Below are positions 37,196 through 45,000 of a stretch of DNA of 64,000 nucleotides, one piece after another. Every line of letters begins with the position of its first letter. Positions within the stretch are counted from its first letter, which is position 1. The position numbers were made by a program, and so were the translations under genes. The stretch spans positions 62,001 to 126,000 of the forward strand of contig JAILGF010000082.1 of the NCBI GenBank assembly GCA_024696945.1, read 5' to 3'. The DNA comes from Lachnospiraceae bacterium (lineage in GTDB: Bacteria > Bacillota > Clostridia > Lachnospirales > Lachnospiraceae). Below the pieces are notes generated by a model, which searched no databases, was not told the DNA's origin, and saw only the letters and a program-made list of their open reading frames with translations.

Positions 37196-37974
37196 ACGAT
37201 ACATCCTTTACATTACAGCAGCTAGAATTTTTTGTGATAATACTTATAAGGGTATCAGGATTTGTTTTCACCGCACCGTTTTTCAGCCTGAAGAATTCAC
37301 CGCGTACCTCAAAGATAGGATTTACACTGCTGCTTTCATTGATCTTATTCCAGACGACACCGTATGACCCCTTGGAATATATAGGAGTTGTCGGATATGC
37401 CGTCGTGGTGGCAGAAAACCTGCTGGCAGGCCTCCTGTTAGGCTTCCTTGCCAATGTTAGCTATCAGATAATAAGCCTTGCAGGTCATCTGGTTGACATG
37501 CAGATAGGCTTTTCAATGGTAAACGAATTCGATCCTGTAACCAGTACGCAGGTAACCGTAACAGGTACGTTTTATGAATATGCGGTAATGCTGATACTTA
37601 TGGTTACCTACCTGCACCATTATCTTATAGATGCCCTTATAGACAGCTTTAAGGTAGTGCCGGTTGGCGGAGTTATTATTAATCCGCTGATATACAATGT
37701 TGGTTTAAAATACATAGTTGACTTTTTTATTATAGCATTCCGTATTTCATTACCCGTATTTGCGGCATTGCTTATAGTGAATGCCATTCTTGCGATAATG
37801 GCAAAGGTGGCACCGCAGATGAACATGTTTGTTATAGGTATGCAGCTCAAAGTTTTTGTCGGGCTGGTGGTTATGCTGGTAGTAATACAGCTTATCCCCA
37901 CGGTCGGAGAACTGATATTTGATGAGATGTTCGACCTCATGAGGACAGCCGTAGCATATTTTTCACCCGGATAA
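37192..37974 (+). CDS. fliR: Flagellar export gate protein FliR
   Basis: A polytopic membrane protein of 260 residues that completes the FliPQR channel. It has SGFVFTAPFFSLKNSPRTSK and the conserved block GHLVDMQIGFSMVNEFDPVT. Four-base overlap with fliQ indicates translational coupling. Confidence 0.95.
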   Translation: MNDTSFTLQQLEFFVIILIRVSGFVFTAPFFSLKNSPRTSKIGFTLLLSLILFQTTPYDPLEYIGVVGYAVVVAENLLAGLLLGFLANVSYQIISLAGHLVDMQIGFSMVNEFDPVTSTQVTVTGTFYEYAVMLILMVTYLHHYLIDALIDSFKVVPVGGVIINPLIYNVGLKYIVDFFIIAFRISLPVFAALLIVNAILAIMAKVAPQMNMFVIGMQLKVFVGLVVMLVVIQLIPTVGELIFDEMFDLMRTAVAYFSPG

Positions 37975-38052
37975 GGTTTTCCGGACAAGATAATGGGATA
38001 CGCTTAGAATCAGGGCTCGATAGAGCATAAACAATAGGAGAATGTTGAGAAA

Positions 38053-39201
38053 ATGATCCGGGACATGAGCTTCACAAGAGAGGACTTATTAAAAGATCCG
38101 TCGCTCTTGGTCTTCAACCTCCAATACTTCGCAAATGATGAAGGTGGAGAGAAGACAGAAGAAGCTACGCCCAAAAAACTGGATGATGCACGTAAGGAAG
38201 GTCAGGTAGCAAAGAGCCAGGAGCTCGCTACAGCCATAACACTGATCGCCCTTTTTGGAAGCCTTAAGGTATTTGTAGGTTTCATAGGGGGCAGGTTTAT
38301 GGAAGCCTTCCCTGAGTACTACAATTCGATAGAAACCTACTCTAAAGGCGGTTTTAGCTCAAGTAACGCATCCGGCTTTGTAAACAGTGCCATGGGAACG
38401 GCTCTAATTACCTGTATCCCATGTTTTGCAATAGCTTGTGTATTCGCTGTAGTCATAAACGTATTTCAGGTAAAATGGCAGCCGACATTAAAGCCCTTGA
38501 TGCCGAAATTCAGCAAGCTCAACCCTATAAGCGGATTTAAAAGGATCATATCCTTAGATAAGCTTGTGGAACTTGTTAAGGCCATAATAAAAATAGGCGT
38601 TATCGGATATCTCGCCTATTCGGAGCTTTCCGACTCGGCAGGTCTGGTCAATTCCTTCTACGACATGGAACTCTTTGACGCCGTCATATTTATCGGTGAG
38701 AAGGTAATAAATTTCGGCTTTAAAGTAGCCATAATCTATATCTTTATCGGACTGATAGATTATATCTACCAGAAATTCAAGTTCCAAAAAGATATGAGAA
38801 TGACCAAGCAGGAAATAAAGGACGAATTCAAACAGACAGAAGGAGATCCCAAGATAAAGGGACAGATCCGTCAGAGAATGAGGGAAGCTTCCCAGAGAAG
38901 AATGATGCAGCAGCTTCCTCAGGCAGACGTAGTTATTACCAACCCTACACACTTTGCATGTGCCATTAAATATGACAAAACGGTAGCCGAGGCCCCCATC
39001 CTTTTGGCAAAGGGCGCTGATTATCTGGCTCAGAAGATAAAAGAAGAAGCAAAGAAATATGATATTCCTTTGGTAGAGAATAAGCCGTTGGCACGTATGC
39101 TTTACCATAACGTGGACTTAGACGAGGAAATTCCCGAGGAGCTTTATCAGATGACCGCTGAAGTCCTCGCATATGTATATTCCCTGAAGGAAGAATTATA
39201 G
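38053..39201 (+). CDS. flhB: Flagellar export switch protein FlhB
   Basis: Substrate-specificity switch of the export apparatus. After an N-terminal LQYFANDEGGEKTEEATPKK, four helices precede a cytosolic domain with the self-cleavage motif NPTH (VVITNPTHFACAIKYD near residue 298). 382 residues. The TM bundle starts with AKSQELATAITLIALFGSLK. A second in-frame ATG at 38065 is possible, but the family N-terminus lies after both. Confidence 0.96.
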   Translation: MIRDMSFTREDLLKDPSLLVFNLQYFANDEGGEKTEEATPKKLDDARKEGQVAKSQELATAITLIALFGSLKVFVGFIGGRFMEAFPEYYNSIETYSKGGFSSSNASGFVNSAMGTALITCIPCFAIACVFAVVINVFQVKWQPTLKPLMPKFSKLNPISGFKRIISLDKLVELVKAIIKIGVIGYLAYSELSDSAGLVNSFYDMELFDAVIFIGEKVINFGFKVAIIYIFIGLIDYIYQKFKFQKDMRMTKQEIKDEFKQTEGDPKIKGQIRQRMREASQRRMMQQLPQADVVITNPTHFACAIKYDKTVAEAPILLAKGADYLAQKIKEEAKKYDIPLVENKPLARMLYHNVDLDEEIPEELYQMTAEVLAYVYSLKEEL

Positions 39202-39218
39202 TATAGCTTATTTTTGTC

Positions 39219-39239
39219 ATCCTGAACGAAGTGAAGGAT
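39219..39239. repeat. REP-like hairpin between flhB and flhA
   Basis: ATCCTGAAC-GAA-GTGAAGGAT folds into a stem with tandem G/A mismatches, centred on the same C-GAA-G core as the other intergenic hairpins. With its flanks (39215-39243) it resembles the short dispersed repeat of the CATCCTGAGCGAAGCGAAGG type that I recall from many unrelated genomes. It lies 18 bp after the flhB stop. Confidence 0.6.
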
Positions 39240-39287
39240 CTTTAAAAACTTATGAAAATATTATAGAATCAGAGGAAGGAGGACGCT

Positions 39288-41336
39288 ATGAAGCTTAATT
39301 TTAAGACATTATCCAACTACATGGTCGGCGTATATGTCTTAGCCGTTATAGTGTTCTTCATAGTACCCATTCCTTCACTGCTTCTGGATATACTGGTTGC
39401 CTTTAACATGTCGATAGCGATGATAGTGCTTTTCAACGCACTCTTTGCACCCGACGTACTTCAGATGTCGAGCTTTCCGACCATTTTGCTGATGACAACG
39501 ATCTTCAGGATATCCCTGAACGTATCGTCAACAAGACTTATCCTTGCAAAAGGTGACCCCGGAAAAGTTATAACCCAGTTCGGAGCTTTCGTAGGTGGAG
39601 GCAATCTTATCCTCGGCGCCATCGTTTTCGTAATACTGATACTTATACAGTTCCTGGTAATAAACAAAGGTTCCGAGCGTGTATCGGAAGTTACCGCAAG
39701 ATTCACCCTTGACGCTATGCCCGGTAAACAGATGGCTATCGACGCGGATCTGAATACAGGTGCCATAACCGATGAGGAAGCAAGAAAAAGAAGAGAAAAA
39801 ATACAGGAAGAATCCACGTTCTTCGGCTCCATGGACGGTGCCACGAAGTACGTAAAGGGAGATGCCGTAGCCGGTCTTATCATCACACTTATAAACTTTG
39901 GCGGCGGAATAGCAATGGGTGTTACCTCACAGGGACTGTCCGCAGGAGAAGCGCTTCAGAAATACGGTATGCTCACCATTGGTGACGGTCTGGTAAGCTC
40001 CATGCCCTCACTTATGATATCTCTTGCAACAGGTATGCTGGTAACCAAGGTATCAAAGGATTCCGATATAGGAGATATCCTTATATCCCAGCTTTTCTCA
40101 ATACCGAGAGTACTTTATATCGTCGGTGCGGCCATGATAGTACTGGGCCTCACCCCTCTTCCGTGGTTTATATTCATACCGTTTGGTGCGATGTTCATAG
40201 CAGCAGGCAGAAGCATCGAGAAGAAGGTAAAGACAAAGGAAGTGGAAAAAGAGGTTACGACCGAGGAAACGGCGGCAGAAGAAATACGGCGCCCGGAGAA
40301 TGTTACGCAGCTGCTTCAGGTTGACCAGATCGAGCTTGAATTCGGATACGGCATCATACCATTGGCAGATACGAATCAGGGCGGTGACCTTCTTGACAGA
40401 GTTGTGCTTATAAGACGTCAGATAGCATTGGAACTGGGCTGTGTTGTACCTACCATAAGACTTAGGGATAACATACAGCTTAATCCCAATCAGTACGTTA
40501 TAAAGATAAAGGGTGTTCCGGTATCGGAGGGTGAGATACTGTTCGATCACTACATGGCAATGAATCCGGGATATGTAGAGGAGGAGATAACAGGTATTCC
40601 TACATTTGAACCGTCCTTCCATCTGCCCGCACTCTGGATAACCGAGAGTCAGAGGGAAAGAGCAGAATCCTACGGCTATACCGTAGTAGATCCGCCTTCG
40701 ATCATAGCAACGCACTTAACCGAGGTAATAAGAAGGCATCTTGACGAACTGCTTACACGTCAGGATGTACAGAACCTCATAAACAATATAAAGGACGCAA
40801 ACGAAACGTTGGTTTCGGAGCTTGTACCTAAGCTTTTGGGAGTGGGCGAGATACAGAAGGTGCTTCAGAACCTGCTTCGCGAGGGTATTTCGATAAGGGA
40901 TCTTGTTACGATATTCGAAACACTCGCAGACTATGCCACAACCACTCATGATACGGACGTGCTTACCGAATATGTAAGGCAGAGCCTTAAGCGTGCTATA
41001 TCCACAAAGTACTTCCCCAAGGGTGAAAAGAACCTGGTTGTTACCTTGGATCCTAAGGTTGAACAGGAGATTATGGCATCGGTTAAGACCACCGAACAGA
41101 CCACTTATATCAACTATGATCCCGAAAAAGCGAGGAAGCTCATGGATTCGGTTGAGGAACAGGCGAAGACTCTTGAGGATATGGGCAAGAACCCCGTAAT
41201 AGTAACCTCGCCCATAGTCAGAATGTATTTTAAGAGATTGTCAAGGGATTATTTCCCCGATCTTGTGGTAATATCATATTCCGAGATAGATTCGGATGTA
41301 GAACTTCAGTCAGTTGGGATGGTGACGGTTAATTGA
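39288..41336 (+). CDS. flhA: Flagellar export gate protein FlhA
   Basis: Largest export gate component, a nonameric docking platform. The N-terminal half has about eight helices with the FHIPEP-family block VSEVTARFTLDAMPGKQMAI, followed by DADLNTGAI. The C-terminal half (from about 330) is the cytosolic ring domain that binds export chaperones (PSIIATHLTEVIRRHLDELL). 682 residues; AGGAAGGAGG precedes the ATG. Its stop overlaps the flhF start. Confidence 0.98.
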   Translation: MKLNFKTLSNYMVGVYVLAVIVFFIVPIPSLLLDILVAFNMSIAMIVLFNALFAPDVLQMSSFPTILLMTTIFRISLNVSSTRLILAKGDPGKVITQFGAFVGGGNLILGAIVFVILILIQFLVINKGSERVSEVTARFTLDAMPGKQMAIDADLNTGAITDEEARKRREKIQEESTFFGSMDGATKYVKGDAVAGLIITLINFGGGIAMGVTSQGLSAGEALQKYGMLTIGDGLVSSMPSLMISLATGMLVTKVSKDSDIGDILISQLFSIPRVLYIVGAAMIVLGLTPLPWFIFIPFGAMFIAAGRSIEKKVKTKEVEKEVTTEETAAEEIRRPENVTQLLQVDQIELEFGYGIIPLADTNQGGDLLDRVVLIRRQIALELGCVVPTIRLRDNIQLNPNQYVIKIKGVPVSEGEILFDHYMAMNPGYVEEEITGIPTFEPSFHLPALWITESQRERAESYGYTVVDPPSIIATHLTEVIRRHLDELLTRQDVQNLINNIKDANETLVSELVPKLLGVGEIQKVLQNLLREGISIRDLVTIFETLADYATTTHDTDVLTEYVRQSLKRAISTKYFPKGEKNLVVTLDPKVEQEIMASVKTTEQTTYINYDPEKARKLMDSVEEQAKTLEDMGKNPVIVTSPIVRMYFKRLSRDYFPDLVVISYSEIDSDVELQSVGMVTVN

Positions 41337-42559
41337 TAATTAAAAAATTTCAAGGGAATACTGAAAAAGAGGCTATGCTGCTCGCAAGAGACGAGCTGGG
41401 TAAGGAAGCCATTGTCACCAACGTGAAGGTGATAAAGCCCAAGGGACTTGCACGCCTCTTTAAGAAGCCCACATATGAGATAACTGCGGCACTCGATGAA
41501 ACACCGCCAAAGACGGAGCTTTCAAGGCGGGAGAGCATAAAGGCCATGTTTAAGGACAATAAGGATATTCTCCTTGATGACAGGTTGGATGCAGGAAAAA
41601 CATCGGATGCAGCTGCATCGGAGTCTCCGACAGAGACAGCAAAGCAGCTTGAACAGCGCATATCCAATATAGCAACCCTCCTCGAACAGCAGATCGCTTC
41701 ATCAAAGAAGGATAATGCCCCGGTCGAAAAGGAAAAGTCTGAACCGGCAGAAGAAAAAGACGACAGGAACAACGCATGCCTTAACCTTATACGTGAGCAG
41801 CTTCTGGCTAACGAAGTAGATGAGAAATACATATCCCAGCTCATTACTGAAATAGAGCCGACTTTGAACAAGGATTCTTCTGTTGAAAATATCCTTTCGG
41901 GTATATACCAGAAGATAGTTCTGAAACTCGGTAAGACCGAGGTAATGGGAGTTACCAGCGGAAAAGCCAGATTTGTATTCTTCATAGGTCCTACAGGAGT
42001 AGGAAAAACAACTACAATAGCTAAGCTTGCATCCAAGCTGAAGCTGGACAAGAAACTGAATGTAGCTCTGCTGACTGCGGATACATACAGGATTGCAGCG
42101 GTTGATCAGTTAAAGACATATGCGGAAATACTTGATGTACCGCTGAAGGTGGTTTACTCCGATACTGAACTCAAGGATGCCTACGAGGAGATGAAGAACT
42201 ACGATATCGTGATGATAGATACCGCAGGACGTTCCCATCGTGACAAACAGCAGCGCGAGGACATCGAAAAACTGATCAATTCGATCCCTGAGGAACAGAG
42301 GGATATATTCCTGGTACTCAGTATTACCACTAAATACAAGGATCTTATAAGGATCACGGAAGCTTATTCCGAGATCACGAAATACAGGCTTATATTTACA
42401 AAACTGGATGAAACAGATACCCTCGGCAATATATTTAACGTGAAGCTTTTGACCGGAGCACCGTTATCCTATGCTACCTTTGGACAGAAGGTACCTAATG
42501 ACATCTCAAGGCTCGATGCCCAGATGATCTCCAAGCAGCTCTTAGGGGGCGGAGAATAA
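41333..42559 (+). CDS. flhF: Flagellar biosynthesis GTPase FlhF
   Basis: SRP-type GTPase that controls the place and number of flagella. A basic N-terminal B region precedes the N and G domains with P-loop GPTGVGKTTTIAKLASKL near residue 220, DTAGRSHRD and TKLDETDTLG. 408 residues. It starts with TTG at 41333, overlapping the flhA stop (TTGA), so it is probably translated by coupling. Confidence 0.94.
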   Translation: MIIKKFQGNTEKEAMLLARDELGKEAIVTNVKVIKPKGLARLFKKPTYEITAALDETPPKTELSRRESIKAMFKDNKDILLDDRLDAGKTSDAAASESPTETAKQLEQRISNIATLLEQQIASSKKDNAPVEKEKSEPAEEKDDRNNACLNLIREQLLANEVDEKYISQLITEIEPTLNKDSSVENILSGIYQKIVLKLGKTEVMGVTSGKARFVFFIGPTGVGKTTTIAKLASKLKLDKKLNVALLTADTYRIAAVDQLKTYAEILDVPLKVVYSDTELKDAYEEMKNYDIVMIDTAGRSHRDKQQREDIEKLINSIPEEQRDIFLVLSITTKYKDLIRITEAYSEITKYRLIFTKLDETDTLGNIFNVKLLTGAPLSYATFGQKVPNDISRLDAQMISKQLLGGGE

Positions 42560-43458
42560 TGGATCAGGCCGAACAGCTGAGACTCCTGGTCACAAAACAG
42601 CAGGAGCTTAAGAAAAAAGAACGCAAAACCTCGAGGGTCATAACGGTCACAAGCGGAAAAGGGGGAGTGGGAAAGTCAACCCTTACCGTAAACCTTGCCA
42701 TACAGCTTGCAAGACTTGGAAAGAAAGTAATAATACTTGATGCCGACTTCGGTCTGGCAAATATTGAGGTAATGCTCGGCATAAGACCGGAATACAATCT
42801 GGCCGACCTGATGTTTAAGGGAAAGGAACTGAAGGATATAGTTATCAGCGGTCCCGAGGACATAGGTTTTATATCGGGAGGTTCCGGCATACAGGAACTG
42901 TCAAGGCTTTCCAGGGAACAGGTGGTATATCTTGTTCAGAAGCTTTATGAGCTGGATGAACTGGCGGATATTATACTGGTGGATACAGGCGCCGGCATTT
43001 CCGATTCGGTTCTGGAATTCGTATCGGCGAGCAATGAGGTGCTTCTGGTAGCAACACCGGAGCCCACATCGATAACCGATGCATATGCACTGTTAAAAAC
43101 GCTTAACAGAAGAAGCGGTTTTTCAAAAGAAGACACAGTAATAAAAATGGTTGCGAACCGCATCAAATCAAAGGAAGAAGGGGACACGCTCTACACAAAG
43201 CTGGGGCTTGTGGTAGACAAATTTCTGAACCTGAAGATGGAATTCATAGGTGCCATACCTGATGATCCGAACTGCGGAAAGGCCATTATGCAGCAGCAGC
43301 CCATAACCCTGGCGGAACCGAGATCGGTTTCGGTCAAGTCCATAAAGGCCATAGCCGAAAAACTGGCAGCAAAGGAAGATACCGGGGATAAGAAGGGAAT
43401 CGCCCAGCTTTTCGGGCGTTTCATGAAGAACTTTTATCGGAAAAAGAAAGAAAAATAA
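42559..43458 (+). CDS. flhG: Flagellar number regulator FlhG (MinD-like ATPase)
   Basis: A ParA/MinD-type ATPase. The N-terminus MDQAEQLRLLV carries the DQAxxLR motif that activates the FlhF GTPase in the B. subtilis pair. The deviant Walker A is TSGKGGVGKSTLTVNLAIQL. The C-terminal basic amphipathic tail (GRFMKNFYRKKKEK) is the membrane-targeting sequence. Its ATG overlaps the flhF stop by one base. Confidence 0.95.
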   Translation: MDQAEQLRLLVTKQQELKKKERKTSRVITVTSGKGGVGKSTLTVNLAIQLARLGKKVIILDADFGLANIEVMLGIRPEYNLADLMFKGKELKDIVISGPEDIGFISGGSGIQELSRLSREQVVYLVQKLYELDELADIILVDTGAGISDSVLEFVSASNEVLLVATPEPTSITDAYALLKTLNRRSGFSKEDTVIKMVANRIKSKEEGDTLYTKLGLVVDKFLNLKMEFIGAIPDDPNCGKAIMQQQPITLAEPRSVSVKSIKAIAEKLAAKEDTGDKKGIAQLFGRFMKNFYRKKKEK

Positions 43459-43473
43459 GGAAAAATTACCCAC

Positions 43474-44229
43474 ATGCTAAAAAACGTATTAAAGGTCGGA
43501 GACCGAATCGAATTGAAAAGCATATATCAGGCAAGGACCACAACCGCCGATGCCAAGATCTATCAAAGCCAGGTGCTGGATATCATCGATGATTACAGGA
43601 TGAATATCGCAGTGCCTATTGAGTCCGGTCATCTTGTGCCATTAGAGGTGGGGAGCAGATATGAACTCAGCTTCCTGACGAGCAACGGGCTTTACATGTG
43701 CAAATGTGAGATAAAGAACAGGATGAAGCAGAACAATGTATATTATCTTGTTCTGGACATTATATCCGAATTAAAACGTGATCAGCGTCGTCAGTATTTC
43801 CGTCTTGAGAAGATAATACCTTTAAAGTACAGGGTGGTAAGCGAGCTTGAAATGCGTCTTCGTTACTTTATGGAGAAAAAGGCATACAAGGACGACAGGG
43901 AAAAGAGGTTGGTAACCGAAAAGCTTGAACAGCTTGAGGGAATGGTGCAGGAAGGAACGATCGTGAACGTCAGCGGGGGCGGTCTGAAGTTCAGCTCAAT
44001 GATAAAGCATGAGAACGGAACCAACATAATCGTCAGATTCTATCTGGAAGAGGAGCTGTTTGTTGAGGCAGAGGCCAGGATAATAGGCGTAAATGAGGTT
44101 ATGAACCAGAAGGGCAGGATGGAATACCGCTGCGAGTTTAAGAAGATAAAGAAGGAAATAAGAGAAAGCATAGTAAGATATATTTTCAGTGAGGAACGCA
44201 GACAACGGCAGAAGGAAAACGGGTTATAA
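43474..44229 (+). CDS. PilZ-domain c-di-GMP-binding protein (YcgR-like flagellar brake)
   Basis: An N-terminal YcgR-N-like barrel (about residues 1-105, GDRIELKSIYQARTTTAD) precedes a PilZ domain with both ligand motifs: the arginine motif RRQYFR near residue 111, and NVSGGGLKFSS near 167 (the D/N-x-S-x-x-G part). In other bacteria such proteins bind c-di-GMP and slow the motor. Within the fla/che locus and next to cheB it is well placed to do this. It lies 15 bp after flhG. Confidence 0.88.
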   Translation: MLKNVLKVGDRIELKSIYQARTTTADAKIYQSQVLDIIDDYRMNIAVPIESGHLVPLEVGSRYELSFLTSNGLYMCKCEIKNRMKQNNVYYLVLDIISELKRDQRRQYFRLEKIIPLKYRVVSELEMRLRYFMEKKAYKDDREKRLVTEKLEQLEGMVQEGTIVNVSGGGLKFSSMIKHENGTNIIVRFYLEEELFVEAEARIIGVNEVMNQKGRMEYRCEFKKIKKEIRESIVRYIFSEERRQRQKENGL

Positions 44230-44231
44230 AT

Positions 44232-44981
44232 ATGACAAAAAAAATATCAGAAAAAAATGACTCTGCACTCATGAGTAGGAATGAATCTGATATAATTGAA
44301 AAAAGGAAAAAGGAAGTATCCGGTGATTACAGTCCCATGTCATATTCTTTGGAAAAGGAATTTAATCGCATTCCGCATAAAAAGGTTCCTCTTTCAGCCA
44401 AAAAGCTTGTGGCTATATGTGCATCAACCGGAGGACCGATGGCATTATCGAAGATAATCCCTTTTATTTCGGATAAGCTTAATGCTCCTATAGTCATGGT
44501 CCAGCATATGTCTAAGGGTTTTACTGCATCACTTGCGCACCGTCTGGATGAAAAATCCCTGATAAAGGTATCCGAGGCCACGGACGGCGAAGAACTCAAA
44601 AAAGGTTCGATGTACATAGCTAAGGGCGGAGAACATCTGACAGTGGTGCAGCACGGACGGCAGCTTAAAATTTCCCTTTGTGATACCCCGGCAAGAAGCG
44701 GACTAAAGCCTTGCGCCGACATCATGTTTGAATCCTTAATGGATCTGGACCTTGATGAGATAATATGTGTGGTGCTTACAGGCATGGGAGCTGACGGTAC
44801 ATGGGGAATAGGACATTTAAGCGAGAAAAAGAATGTATACTGTATCGCTCAGGACAGGGAAACCTGTGCGGCATCGGGAATGCCTGATATGGTAGTTAAG
44901 GCGGGATTAGCCGATGAAGTTGTGCCGCTTGACAGAATAGCGGAGGCCATAACAAGGGTCACGGGCTTAAGACTGTCATAG
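44232..44981 (+). CDS. cheB: CheB methylesterase catalytic domain without a receiver domain
   Basis: Removes methyl groups from, or deamidates, chemoreceptors. The catalytic domain is complete: ICASTGGP with the nucleophile Ser65, MVQHM for the His, and LTGMGADG for the Asp. The usual N-terminal receiver domain of about 120 residues is absent. It is replaced by about 56 polar, charged residues with no receiver motif. Activation by CheA phosphorylation is therefore not possible in the normal way. It begins 2 bp after the PilZ gene. Confidence 0.9.
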   Translation: MTKKISEKNDSALMSRNESDIIEKRKKEVSGDYSPMSYSLEKEFNRIPHKKVPLSAKKLVAICASTGGPMALSKIIPFISDKLNAPIVMVQHMSKGFTASLAHRLDEKSLIKVSEATDGEELKKGSMYIAKGGEHLTVVQHGRQLKISLCDTPARSGLKPCADIMFESLMDLDLDEIICVVLTGMGADGTWGIGHLSEKKNVYCIAQDRETCAASGMPDMVVKAGLADEVVPLDRIAEAITRVTGLRLS

Positions 44982-45000
44982 GACGGAAACGGAGGAATGC

